A stretch of 64,000 nucleotides of DNA, taken from Collybia mongolica (taxonomy: Eukaryota > Basidiomycota > Agaricomycetes > Agaricales > Clitocybaceae). Positions 24,602-35,771 of this stretch are shown in pieces; the first letter of the stretch is position 1; each line of letters opens with the position of its first letter. The stretch covers positions 1,116,001-1,180,000 of the forward strand of contig JAAXNY010000006.1 in NCBI GenBank assembly GCA_013420905.1, in the 5' to 3' direction. The notes under the pieces are model-generated. The model did not search any database. It saw only the letters and a list, made by a program, of their open reading frames with translations, and was not told the origin of the DNA. The position numbers and the translations under genes were made by a program.

Positions 24602-24684
24602 TCCTTGTTAGTATATCGGTTTAGTACACGCGCCTGTCATTCATTGGTGCGCGCGAGAGCTGGGTTCGACTCCCAGACAGGGAG
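24602..24684 (+). tRNA. tRNA-Asp (GTC) with a 10-nt intron
   Basis: The acceptor stem TCCTTGT pairs with ACAGGGA, with G as discriminator. The anticodon arm CGCGC-CTGTCA...C-GCGCG holds GTC. The T arm is CTGGGTTCGACTCCCAG. Between positions 37 and 38 lies TTCATTGGTG, which I read as the intron, leaving a 73-nt mature tRNA. A run of seven T just after the gene (from about 24686) can serve as RNA polymerase III terminator. Confidence 0.88.
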
Positions 24685-24903
24685 CTTTTTTTAGCACAGT
24701 TATTTTTATTGATCCGTCGTCAGTGTACTATTCTTAGTCAAGTTTGATTAGATGGTGTTCTTGTTCAAGGCATTTACTTTCTTCGTTACATGAAAATACA
24801 TTGAGTATAGTTATCTTGGTCCATGTCCTAACCCGTTGGGAGACCCACCAATGGCAGTCGGTGTCCGCAAATAGAGATACACTTCGACGCCATAACGTAC
24901 AAG

Positions 24904-24989
24904 TCCTTGTTAGTATATCGGTTTAGTACACGCGCCTGTCATTCACTCGTACTACGCGCGAGAGCTGGGTTCGACTCCCAGACAGGGAG
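24904..24989 (+). tRNA. tRNA-Asp (GTC) with a 13-nt intron
   Basis: The exon sequence is the same as in the gene 300 bp upstream, but the insert after the anticodon loop is TTCACTCGTACTA (13 nt). It also leaves 73 nt after removal. A TTTTT run follows at about 25009. Only the tRNA itself is repeated; flanks differ, so this is not a simple recent tandem copy of a larger unit. Confidence 0.88.
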
Positions 24990-25425
24990 GCATGAGTTCG
25001 GAAAGTCTTTTTCTTCGTCAGTCCCACAACCAACACATCAGCTGGTGCCTTTATCTGCAAGGCATCTCGTAACATATCAGCGCAATGCAGTAGTATTGAG
25101 TAACACAATAATAGTAGTTTAATTCAATCGCAAGACGACGAGACAGTAAAGTAGGTATGTAGTGGACATAGCGAAACCTTTGGGGACGTATTCATACCAT
25201 CTAGAGCCCTTGATCCAGACCTTTATCTATGCCACACGGAACAGAAACCGAAAAAAAAAAACCAGGCGCCGGGGTTCTGCTATACGCTGAAGCCAAGAAA
25301 CGCGGAGGGTTGGGATCTCCTTCGCGGCACGGTGGATGGGAGAACGACAGTCTGCAAGATAAAAACCAAACGAACGAAAAACCACCCAACCCAACCAGCA
25401 ACGCCTCTCCCTTCAGGACAACAAA
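24990..25425. other. Intergenic between tRNA-Asp and the Q-rich gene
   Basis: No gene was recognised. The right part is probably the 3' UTR of the minus-strand gene. It may hold a further exon, because a GTGAGG donor overlaps the stop region of that gene. Confidence 0.4.
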
Positions 25426-27696
25426 TCACCTCACCTGGCTGGGGGTCTGATGCGTACCATAATATGTCTGCTGCCCCTGTGCCTGGGCGGGAGTCTGGTT
25501 CTGAGGCTGTGGCTGTGGCTGTCCCGTCCTTAAATGTGCAGGCAACGTCGGCGCCGCGCCACTCGATACGCCCTGCGCCTGCGCATACACTGTATTCGCC
25601 ACCGCCGGCGTCCTCGCCGCGCCCGCCGCCCCGGGAGCTGTACCCCCGAAAAAGCTGCCATATGTTGCGGCTGTCGCGCTCGCGATCACCGGCGGCGGGG
25701 GCTGCATCTGAACCGATTGGCCTGGTGCCTGTCCTTGTTGTGCCTGGGGCTGTGGCGTTCCCGGTCCGGACCCACCAGCGACCTGCGCTTGTGTCTGCGT
25801 CTGCTGTGGAGGCGGGTATGCGCTGTACCACCCCGAGTACGCTGCGGTGGCGTACCCCTGCTGTTGTTGGCCATAATAACTTTGCTGCATGCCCTGTTGC
25901 TGTGGCGCGTACGGGTAGTACTGGGGTTTGTACGGTGCGTACGTAGCGGCGGGTGTAGTGCCCGTCCCGGTCCCGGTTCCAGTGGACTGTGGGCGGTATG
26001 GGTGGGGCTGGTACGGCATCTGCTGCTGCTGTGTGGCGGCGGCGGCAGTGTAGGCATAGGTGTAGCCCGGGTACGGAGAGGGTGTCATGGTGACCGGGGC
26101 CGTGGCAGGGACCGGGGTCGTCGTTGTCGGGGTAGGTGTTATAGTTGTGGGTGGAGCTGGGGCCGCGGTGGTGGCGGCACCAGACCGGATTTTGACGGTG
26201 TTGTCGTCGCGAAGGGCAGCTGAGCGTGCTGGGGGGAGTGTGCCGAACCATCCTGGGGACGGCTCCAGTGCAAGGGTGCGGTGCAGCTTATGGAGGACGT
26301 GGGGCAGGGGCAGAATCGACGTCAGTTGGGTGTCATTTTCTTTTTGGGACGAGTCGCGAGGAACGGTGCGTGGGCGGAGCGAGGCAAGGACGGCTAGGGA
26401 GTCAAGGATGCTTTGGGCTATTATGTATGAGTTAATAGCTAGGACAGCTCGGGTAGAGGCAACAAACCTGTGTCCCATTCTTCTGAACCCTCTTTAGCTG
26501 TAGAATTTTCTCCATCTTCCGCTGTTAGCCTGAGATATTGTAGCTCTTCCAGCCTTGCAAGGGCGCGCTGATTACGTTGGAGCAGCTCTTGCACGGCGTT
26601 CTCCAGCTCCATGGTGCCGAGCGCAGCTTTTATGGCATCGATCTCGTCAGGTGGTAGCAATTGTTCCAGTTCAGCATCGACTACTTCTTGGGGGGCATAT
26701 TTTTGCACTATAGGAGTCACATCTTCAATGGTGGCGGAGGTTTCCAAACGCTGTTTCCACATTTCTAGCTTGTCTTTCTTTCGCTGCTCCCAACCATAGA
26801 TGACCTCTCCGAGCTCCCTTTGGCCCACGACCTGGGCATCCTGGTCGAATACGGGGGCGAAACTTGCCCAGGGGCCGTAGTCAAGGAAGACACCCGTGGT
26901 GACGCGGCGTTGGGCGGGGAGGGGCTTGAGGGCGGGGAGGGGTTTTGTGGAGCGGTATGCAGCAAGGGTGGGGACGGGCTTGGTGGAGCATTGGGGCGGG
27001 GTGGGGATAATGGCGACAAGCTCGGCCTGGGCTGTGGGAAGGTCTTTGAGAGCATTGGTGAGGTCGGTATCGGAGCTAAGGGAGGTCCAGTAGTCGCCAG
27101 AGGGGAGATGCTGGACGAGGGCATATTTTCGGGGGGGATTTAAGGGGGACGGCTTTGCGAGTTCGTCATCGGAAGGAAGCAAGGAAGCAAGGTCGAGGGA
27201 GATGGGGGCAGATTCGGAAGAGGCATTGTCGAGAAGGGAGGAGGCGAGAGTGCAGAAGCGGTGCTGCTGGATGGCAGTTGGGGACGGCTTGGAGCGGGGC
27301 AGAGAAGAGATGGGGATAAGGCATTGGATGGCGGTGCGGAAACGGGAGAGCGGGTGGTGGGTAGGGTGTTTGAGGAGAGTGCGCAGAGAGTCGGGGGTTG
27401 GAAGAGAAAAGACTCGGTCGAGCAGACCCTGAGTGTCGATCCTGTGTAAACGAGTCAGCAGGTAAGCAAAGGGGAGGATGAAATAGAACTGACATCTCGA
27501 GAATATCGAGGATATACTGTGCGGTGGTGGGTTGGAGATAATCATGATGAGGTGGTGGGGTGGAAAGTTGGCGAAATGATTTTTTTGAGGGCTGGTCATG
27601 TTGGTCAGGAAGAGAGAGACGTTTTCGTTTCTTATTAGATGTTGTCTCGAGTTGAAGCCGTGGTTGTTGTGCGCTCGAACGGGTAGCCCTTGCCAT
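25426..27696 (-). CDS. Unrecognised protein with Gln/Pro/Tyr-rich disordered C-terminus
   Basis: The start at 27696 gives MARATRSSAQQPRLQLETTS and a basic patch NKKRKRLSLP that looks like a nuclear localisation signal. Exon 1 ends in TTAQYILDILEM and joins DTQGLLDRVFSLPTPDSLR through an intron with donor GTCAGT. A folded region follows, with GVFLDYGPWASFAPVFDQ and a helical stretch from LGEVIYGWEQRKKDKLEMWK to VQELLQRNQRALARLEELQY. A second intron (donor GTTTGT) joins EWDT to AQSILDSLAVLASLRPRT. The last 250 residues are Thr/Pro then Gln/Tyr/Gly/Ala-rich (YYPYAPQQQG, QQSYYGQQQQ), prion-like in composition, with a stop at 25426. The basic patch and composition suggest a nuclear or chromatin/transcription role, which is inference. 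The C-terminal end could differ if a GTGAGG donor just before the stop is used. Confidence 0.7.
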
Positions 27697-27797
27697 GACG
27701 CGTGACTCAAAATCTTCGCGTCGAAAATTATCGACCACCTAAATTCGCTTCAAACTCCGCCGTCACCTGTCACACCACCCACCACCCACCACCCTCA
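27697..27797. promoter_or_regulatory. Bidirectional promoter, 101 bp
   Basis: The start codons of the Q-rich protein gene (27696, -) and of mL43 (27798, +) are separated by 101 bp. The stretch includes a CACC-rich run (ACCACCCACCACCC). Both promoters must lie here or extend into the genes. Confidence 0.5.
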
Positions 27798-28279
27798 ATG
27801 GCCGTCGCTCCAGTCCTCAGAGCACAGCTCCGTTCCCTTCCTGCAAATGGCCATGCTGCGTTCATACCCCACATTCGCAAGCTCGTCATCGAGTACTGCG
27901 ACCGCTGGCCCACATCGGCCAACACCCGCACTTTCCTCCTCAACCATCTCCAGCCTCTCGCACGCGCCAACCCCCATGTCGAGATCGTCGTCAAGCAGCG
28001 CAACCACAAGGAACCTATTGTAAGAGGCTTTTACGGTCAGTACTCTTTCTCCCGTTCCTCCCAGTTCCCCTCACTCCTCTCGTCGTTCCAGTAAACAACC
28101 GTGACAAAGTCATTCCCCTCAACGGCCTCGAGGTTACCGGTATACAGAGAAAAATTGATCTTCTCCTTGACTCGTCCGGCGCCAAGATAAAACCGCTCAA
28201 ACGTCGCAATGTCGAGAGCACAACAGAAGCTGCCCGGGGTATATGGAGTGGGGTTCATGCAGACCGGCCCTCGATATAG
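27798..28279 (+). CDS. MRPL51: Mitochondrial large-subunit ribosomal protein mL43 (MRPL51 in yeast)
   Basis: This is a structural protein of the mitochondrial 54S/39S subunit with the L51/S25/CI-B8 thioredoxin-like fold. Two exons are joined by an intron at 28036-28091 (GTCAGT...TTCCAG). The first encodes MAVAPVLRAQLRSLPANGHA, LVIEYCDRWPTSANTRTFL, and NPHVEIVVKQRNHKEPIVRG. The second encodes NNRDKVIPLNGLEVTGIQRK and ends VHADRPSI with TAG at 28277-28279. The product is 141 residues, the normal size. The NPHVEIVVKQRNHKEPIVRG block is diagnostic. Confidence 0.92.
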
Positions 28280-29166
28280 CCTCCTCGTGCACTGCATCCT
28301 GCCCACTGCACCCCGAAAAACATCGGACAACGCCCCAAGTCCATGGCCACTCACTTTATACTACCCATACTTCGTTCACCAAAAATCACGTGATACACTT
28401 AATATTAACACCCTTGAACTCCATGCAACCTCGCGTCCCATGCATTTGTGATCTATCTAATCTCCATCCTACTCATCAACATGCGCGGGCCTGTCTCCAC
28501 AACGAGGCACGGAGCAGCGTGCAGCAGCACCTCGTCTTCGCATCATAGATCACCCCTTCCGTACACGTGTAAGTCGTGAGGTAGTACTTAAGTCCCCTCT
28601 CCTCCACCCAAACAACTTCGTAGGTAGTGCGAGCTAACCCCCCCCCCTCCTTGAGCGAGACCCTCCTCTTTTCCATCGAACGAGAACCCTCTCCGTTCGT
28701 CCCTATCAAGCCTTCCCTTTACTCCCTATCCACGAGCTAGACCCCTAGTGGCGTTAGCCTTTTCCATCCATCCAGCCCCCTTGATTAACTAACCACACAA
28801 GCTTCGGCTTCGTCTTCTTCCTTCGTGTGGTTGATACCTTCGAACTTCCAATCCTTCCACCTCTTCTTTGCCAGCGCTTTCGGACTTGTAGTCCTTTGGC
28901 CTCGAACAAGTTCCATATAGTTAAAAACTTTTCTATTGCGAGAAATGTATCTTGTAAGTCTTCCACTTTCCTCTCCCATACATCCCCTCCTATCCCCTCC
29001 CCGCTGCCGTCAAAATGTTGACTAACCCCATATCCCCCGTCCTCAAGAACAATATATCATCCGTCGATGATGACACTTCTACCGTTTTAAATATTGATGA
29101 ACTAAGGTGGCTCGCCGCCATCGATTCGGTGCGCTCCATCCACTTTTCTCCTGACATCCTTCCTGA
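28280..29166. other. Intergenic or leader region, CT-rich
   Basis: No conserved protein was found. Runs of CTCC/CTTCC are frequent, as in basidiomycete promoters. A possible upstream coding exon of the next gene starts at 29015 (MLTNPISPVLKNN...). It could not be joined with certainty. Confidence 0.4.
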
Positions 29167-31445
29167 ATGTTTCTTTCCCAGCCCCCACGGGAAGCCACGT
29201 TTACCCCAACACCTATTGTAGCGACCGCAGCGCCCAGTGCCCTGCCCACCCGTGTCGCAGCCAAACCTAATAGTACACACACTAAACCCACCCTCGTACG
29301 TCCCCCAACTCATATCCCTCAAATAAATTTCTGTCCATTAAAACTCACGTCCTGCAGGTAAAATCCAGCCCCTCCCCTGCCCGTTATACGCCCTCACAGG
29401 GTCTCGCCAAATCCACATCTGATCTCGAGCTTGCTCTGGACCCTGAAACGTGCTCTCTCTATGTCGAATCCCAAAACCTATACGCCGAACCTGAAAGTTA
29501 TTCTAGCACCCCACACGCACGTACACCGGCCCCAGGTCACATCTCCTCCGGCCCACGCTCCTCTCCCCCTTCCTCCTACAAGCGTCCCACGCCCATCTCC
29601 AAGCTGGATCTCTCTACCCACACGCACCCCATGCGTGTCCAGTCGCCCGCACCGCACCGCAACAGACACTACCGCCTCGGCGAACCATCGTCAATCCCCA
29701 TCCATCTCCCATTCTCCCCCAGCCTGTCTCCCCCAACTTTACCTTTCGGGTCCCCGTCGTCAAAGGCAAGCTCCATCCCCAGCCCCTCCCCCGCGTCTGC
29801 ATTATCACACTCGTCCCACTTGTCTCGCTCGCTCCCGACCTCGCCTATCCGTCGCCCGGAATGGATCTACCGCCATCCCAAACCGAGAAACGCATCCTCG
29901 CCCTTCCCGATGGTTTCCTCACCTAATACCGCTACCTCTTCTTCTGCCGCCCTTGCCTTCTCCCCACCTTCGCCCTCCCGTACGCGCACTCGCTCTAGCA
30001 CCTCCCGCAACAAGCCTCGCCCGCAGACGGGGTACCTCTCCCGCTCCGCCCAGTCGAAGCCTCTCCCGCCGTCACCCAAACAAGCGGGCCCGGGCTTAGT
30101 CTCCAATCCTTTCTGGTCATCCATACTCCGCCAGCGTCCCCGTTCCCGGCGCTCCATCCCAGCACTCAGAACCGCTGCCTTATCCCAGGCCCCTGCTTCG
30201 TCCCATTCGGCCTTGGCCGCACCCCCTGCAGTCCCGCCAAAATCGCCCTCCCGTCCAGTATACCACGTGCGCACACCGTCAACATCATCGACTGCTTCAA
30301 CGGCGTCTGCATACTCTACAAACACCACATCGACGACGACGACGACTACGTCCCCCTTACCCCTGCCTCCATCCGCTTCCATAAAGGCTGCCACAACATC
30401 CGCCAACGCCGCCAACCCCGCGCGCACACGGTTACACTCATCCTCATCCTCCTCGTCGGCCGGGTCAACAGGCACAGCCAGCAGTAGCACCACAGCTACC
30501 TCCTCGTCCCCCCCGCACACCCCCAGCTCCACACCCTTCCCTTCACATGCCCCTGTGCATCCCCTCCCGCTCTCATCCTCGTTTCCTTCGCCCGCCAAGT
30601 CGATTCTGACGCGCAGCTCGAGTGTCTCGACCACGGGCAAGCACTCCCTCGCGTCCGGGACAGGCACCCATTCCGCCTCTCTCCTCTCCTGCGCAAGCAA
30701 GTCTGTCACCTTTGTCGACGTGCCGACCGTGCACTATCATGACGCAGGGTCCTGGGAGATCGGACGCGTTGAGGAGGAGGTGTATGGGGACATCGCGGAA
30801 GTGGGCGAAGACGAGGGCGGCGGCGGAGGGGACGTCGGGATGTTTGGGGTGCGCAAGCGCGGGATGGACCTGGACTCGGACATGGGTGTGGACGTCGACT
30901 GTATGGACTCGGACTTGGACGTGGAGGGCGACGCCTTCGGCACATGTCCGAAGGACTCGCTACAGACGAAAGGACTGAAGCGGCTCGTCAGCCTCTCCAG
31001 GAAGACACCCCCTACAACACGCCCCTCGCGTCCAACCATTTCGGGTCCCTTCGCCCTCGGCTCGCTCCAGGACCCCCCTCGCCGCAGTACCTCCCCTGTA
31101 CGCTCCATACACTCGTTTAGATCCGCATCCACATGCAGCCCCTCCCTCCGATCCGCGCCGCCCTCCCTCCGATCAACGCCCTTAGTGCGTTCCACGCACT
31201 CTGCCGGCCACACTTACAGACCCACACACATCAAGGCGCACTCTTGCTCGCATCCCATGAAGCAGCGTGTGCCGTACCCCACCTCTGTGCATTCCCTGAG
31301 GGCGGAGCCGTCGTGCGAGAGCCTTGGGCGGAGCGTGCGCAGCCTCGGGAGCGTCAAGAGCACAACGTCGACGCGCGGCTTCCGCGCGTGGCTTGCGAAG
31401 GTCGGCGCAGGAATGGGGCTCGCGGGCGTGGGCTGGGAGCCTTGA
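29167..31445 (+). CDS. Ser/Pro/Thr-rich unrecognised protein
   Basis: A short first exon (from 29167, or from an acceptor TTTCCCAG just inside it) encodes PPREATFTPTPIVATAAP...KPTL. An intron (GTACGT...CTGCAG) leads into one long open frame. That frame starts KSSPSPARYTPSQGLAKS and runs to the stop at 31443-31445. The protein is about 740 residues, mostly disordered and full of SP/TP and SS runs. It has one compact island, CASKSVTFVDVPTVHYHDAG, an acidic patch after it (EEEVYGDIAEVGEDEG) and a C-terminal RGFRAWLAKVGAGMGLAG. KSVTFxxxPTVHY-like motifs recur in fungal proteins of unknown function. Many SP/TP sites suggest regulation by proline-directed kinases, which is inference. GC content is clearly higher than in the island to the right. 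Confidence 0.7.
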
Positions 31446-32578
31446 TCGGCCCCCCTCAAGTGGGGAGCTCCCCGAGATCCCACAGGTCTGCTATTGGCGA
31501 CAGTGGTGACCGCCTTTTGCGTTGTACAGCCCGCGTTTTCTCGAGTCGGCAAGGGAGGCGCGGAAGGACTCTTTTTTCTTGGATTATTAGATAGACTAAC
31601 GGATGGATGGTGTGGGTTCCTGGACGTACTGCCCTAGGATAGGTTTTTCCTTTTTTTCTTCTTCTTTTGGCTATACGGGCCTACATACATACGTATCACA
31701 CTCCTTCGCTCCATGAAATCATGCTAACCCCTATGACAACTCGTAACTTCATGATTATATGGACACTCCTTTCGTATGCATTCCTTCCGTATGCCGGGCG
31801 TACTGGCCTATATGCCTACATACTCTGCGCCCATAGATGGGCGCGGCGTCCTCAGGACACGTTTACTCACAATCGAGCAGACACTCCTATGACTCTTAAC
31901 TAGATTTTCCGAGGGGGTACCTATAGAAGCTGATAAATATGGCTATGCAATAGCATTGTTACTATGTCTGATATCGTCTAGATCCCGCAGCTCTATCTGC
32001 AGAGAAAGCAGAAGCAGGCAAGGGACGTTGAACCTCTCAATATCAGAAGGTTTTTTTTTCTTTTTCAATGAGAAAGAAGAAAGAACCAGGTTTGTTTGAC
32101 ACGCAAAACCACCTCTTCGTCTCCTTGACTATTTTCATACTCTTGAGAAGAGGAAAGGTTCTCATCCGAGCCTCGTCCATCGAGAGGAGGATGTAAACAA
32201 CGGCGAGCTGGAGAGATGAGCGTGTCTTGCAAATCAAATTCTAACAAAAAACAGTGTCTTAAAAGGAACATCAGGCCGAAGATCCCGGTGATATGCGCCC
32301 TCTCCGGATCCGCCGCTTTTGCGATTACAGCATTCTGATTTCTAACGTTGGTAATGTACGGATACAGAAGATACTACAGTGGTTATTCCGAAGAAATCCA
32401 AAAAACCGTATAGCATGGAATATATAAGAATAATGGAAGAATATGGTGGTCAATGCGAATACAAGTCCTCATACAACAGCCAAATTTTGACCAACACTGA
32501 ACATAGACCAGTTCGAGTACTATCAAGCTTGAGTAAAACACTATCCTTTCAGCTTCATTATTAAGGATTTGCATCTGC
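31446..32578. other. Intergenic, 1.1 kb
   Basis: The 3' flanks of two convergent genes meet here. Only short frames and homopolymer runs (T8 near 32050) are seen. No RNA gene or repeat was recognised. Confidence 0.4.
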
Positions 32579-34418
32579 TCATCTTCCCGCGAAGATGGTG
32601 TGCTCCAAAACTTTGATGACACGAGGGTGATCATTCTTGTTTGATTTGCGGACAGGTAGCATTTCTTCGAGCGGCATGGGAAGTGGATTTGCACAGAATA
32701 GGGAGGCGGGGCGTGCGTATCGATCTATAGGTTTGGGGTGAGAACGACGACGATGTGGAGGAGAGGCATGTCGTTGGGGGCCATTTACAGAATCCATGAC
32801 ACTACCTTCGTGTGGGCCTAGGTGGACGCGGGGCGGAGTGTCAGCGTCAAAGTGTAGGTCCTCATCAGGGCCCATCCCTGTTCGTGTATTGGATATCGGA
32901 GAACGAAGGGCATGGAGCCTTGGGCGAACTTCAATCCCTTGTGTTGGAACTGTGACCAGTGGGCGAGGGAGATTCTGGGCCCGAACTCGATGTTCTGTCC
33001 GAATGCGTTCAATCTCTTCCTCTTCATCCGAAGGTATCTCATTTCCGTCCGCATCAAGTCGTGCTATAAAAAAAAAACACCCAATGAATCATGGTCATTA
33101 TTATCACAATCAATAGTCACTCACCCCAGCCACGCCTTCTCTGACGGCCTGAAGGGGTTTGGGTTGGTTGAATTGTATCCCTTCGTGGATGATATCTGGC
33201 CGACAGCCTAGAGAAACGGGACACTAATTGGGATTGATCATAGGTTCCCTCATCCTGGAGAACTCGTGGAAGAATCCACGAAACTTCTTCATCACTCCAG
33301 TCAAGGTTTATAGGATGAATATGCTCTTCCCCATCCGCATTCATCCTCCTTCTTATGACATAGTTTCGCTCGTCCTCCACAGGAGCTTGAGGTTGTTCCC
33401 GGTGTTCCATAAGTGATGTAAAGTTAGCCGCTGGGATGTAGCTGGATGGCTCATCAAAGAGCAAAGGCCGCGAGATACTGCCAGAACCAGGGGTAGCTAG
33501 GTTCTGTACTGAAAGGTTAGACAAGAGAGATAATCTTTCTGAATGTGTGGATCCAGATACGGCAGACTGGGAAAATCTTGGTTCACCGATCCCTCGTCTG
33601 GGTCCTGGGTGAGCCCGTGTGGCCACCGTGTCCCCGACTTGTGGAAAACGCTGAGCAGGCTCGTGTATAGGGGTACTTGCGTCCTCGCGTCGAAGTTCAA
33701 CGAGTGGCTCCAGCCTTTGCGGCTCATTTGTCCGTCGTTGGCGCATGGAGAAGCGAAGTCCTTCAAGCTCGCGGTCTGCCAACAGGAATCGAGAGGAGTT
33801 CCGGGAGGGGGTAAAGCCAGCGGCTTCGCGTGCAGCGACACGCCTCCCGAGGGTAGTGCTCGCGTCATCCGCGGCAGCATTTCGCCTTCGAGAAACGTTG
33901 TATGAGACAGAACTTGGGGGTTGGAGGAAGGGTGAACGATCGGTACCGGATTGGGAGTTAGGAGCTCGTTGCGGTAAGTCTGGCGATAAAGGATCACCGT
34001 CTCTACTAGTGTCGAGGCCTAAAATTCTTTCATATCGCATTAGCCTCCCCATAAGAGAATGTATATTCGGTGGGGGTGCGGTGCTATCATCTTCGTTTGC
34101 GGCTTGCGGTTCTTCAATTAGAGCTTGTGTAAGGGTGATGACTTCGTGTCCTGGTCCGATGTCATTGAACCCGGATACTCGTATTTGGGAAGGAGGAAGT
34201 GTCTCCGTTAGCTCGAGGAGGTTGCGTCGCACTTGTCGTATACGATCATAAGCAGCCTCTAGGGCTGCCGAAGCTTGGTGTAGGCTTCGTTGTGTGTCGG
34301 TAGGGTCATGTCCGTTCGAAGCAGGAGTAACAGTAGAAATGTCGGGTAGAGAGCCCGTATTCGTTCTGTCTGGTGACTCCGTAGACGAGATGGGTGAGGG
34401 ATACGAAGAGCCACTCAT
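32579..34418 (-). CDS. Unrecognised protein, Ser/Arg-rich, possibly nuclear
   Basis: The start at 34418 gives MSGSSYPSPISSTESPDRTN. A helical region follows (ASAALEAAYDRIRQVRRNLL), then ITLTQALIEE and GRLMRYERILGLD. Arg/Ser-rich disordered segments and DEERNYVIRRRMNADGEEHIHPINLDWSDEEVSW come next. An intron (GTGAGT...TATAG, about 33065-33126) joins RRRGWG to ARLDADGNEIPSDEEEEIER. The C-terminal exon, with HRVRAQNLPRPLVTVP, ends at 32579. The acidic DSDEEEE type stretch and basic patches are common in nuclear proteins. I found no catalytic motif and no named family. Confidence 0.68.
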
Positions 34419-35019
34419 GGATCACTCAATTCTTGAGATCCGCGTGAGCCTGTCGAGTGAAGGGGAAAAACTATAACTCGAAGAACACTCACGTCCGACC
34501 TAGTCCAGACTGCCCCTTCTCCAACTTTACTCAAAATATACGAAATGAAAAGCTTCAGAAAGCGAAGAGCGTCAATGATTTGAACACAACTTATTTAAAA
34601 AAAGGTGATCCGAGTGTCGAGAATCTATGTTTTGGTTTTGATGGATTGTTGGTATTGACAATTTGGCCATCCCTGAGCCTGAGGACAACCGGAACCAGGT
34701 TACCAGTCCCATAAAGTTCAACCATCCATCACTTTGATCGGCAGCTGGTCACTTGACAAGAAAGCAACAAAGGCAGGTTACGGCTTTTGTTTCTTTGTAA
34801 ATTAAAAATAAAAAAAGGGTTTGTGCTCGTACTCATTGTTGAACGATCCCTATGTACTTTCTTCCAAAATTTCCAGTACTACTACTTGCAGTTGTTTATG
34901 CCTTGTGACATTAACGCGACTTCTTTGACACAACAGTGAATACAAGTTCCTTTCATAAGCCGTCCAAGTCAAGAGGTGAAAGGGTGAGCTCCTATGTAGC
35001 AGAATGACAGTGGAAGAGA
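34419..35019. other. Intergenic, left edge of the AT-rich island
   Basis: This is upstream sequence of the minus-strand gene and the start of AT-rich DNA. From about 34790 the sequence becomes poor in CG dinucleotides. No gene was seen. Confidence 0.4.
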
Positions 35020-35309
35020 TACAATCAGCAAGCCATGATCATCCACCCAAGTAGCACATTGTCATAGATCTAAAGAAGGGTATCTAGGAAAGCAATAAAA
35101 CATGCTTGGCCACCAGTGATGGGGCCAACTGTTGAACTGGCATTACGCAAAAGGACAAACACCCACCTGCTGAACCAAATGCATATGCAATGTCAAATGC
35201 TCCATACACATGGGCATCTGTGTCATTGCTTATTACATGTCCATTATCAGAGACAGAGATGAAACTGTGCTCACAACTAATACCTTCCAATTTCCTGAGT
35301 GATAGCACC

Positions 35310-35326
35310 TAGGGCTGCGCACCGTA
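35310..35326 (+). repeat. Left terminal inverted repeat of the hAT element
   Basis: TAGGGCTGCGCACCGTA, an exact inverted match to 39588-39604, preceded by target duplication ATAGCACC. Confidence 0.93.
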
Positions 35327-35771
35327 ACCGTACATGACGGCTGTACGGCCGTAATTGTACGGGTCCCGATACCGTACCGTTGGGGCGAAAGATGTAGGTC
35401 AAACGGCCGTACAGGATACGGCCCGTATACCGTATCCAGCCATAGGATGGCGGGTTGAAACGGCCGTCGACGGTTTGCGTTCACATGTGATCGTGTGACC
35501 ACCCAACATGACCAATTTCAACATATCGCTATCAACATGACTGAAATTTAAGGCTGTGGCTTCCGCGTGTTTGGTCACCTCTCACCTCTGGATCAGCTCA
35601 CAAGACCTTCGTTTAGATATTTAGAGCCTCATGATAGCTTTGCTTTATTTCCTGCAATGTCAGTTGACATTTCTTCTCTATTTCCGGCAGTCTAACAATG
35701 ATGGTTTTAGTTTCGCGACTGTGCACTCGTATCATATGAACAAGACTTGACCTTCACTCATTCAGACACTT

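Noticed and set aside
25332..26500. Long open frames on the plus strand opposite the Q-rich gene (for example 25534-26223 and 25332-25946)
   Set aside because: They are antisense shadows of GC-rich, repetitive coding DNA; the minus-strand frame has coherent introns and composition.
29867..31213. Long minus-strand frames opposite the Ser/Pro-rich gene
   Set aside because: They mirror serine-rich codons on the plus strand, giving Glu/Asp/Arg-rich nonsense without splice structure or conserved motifs.
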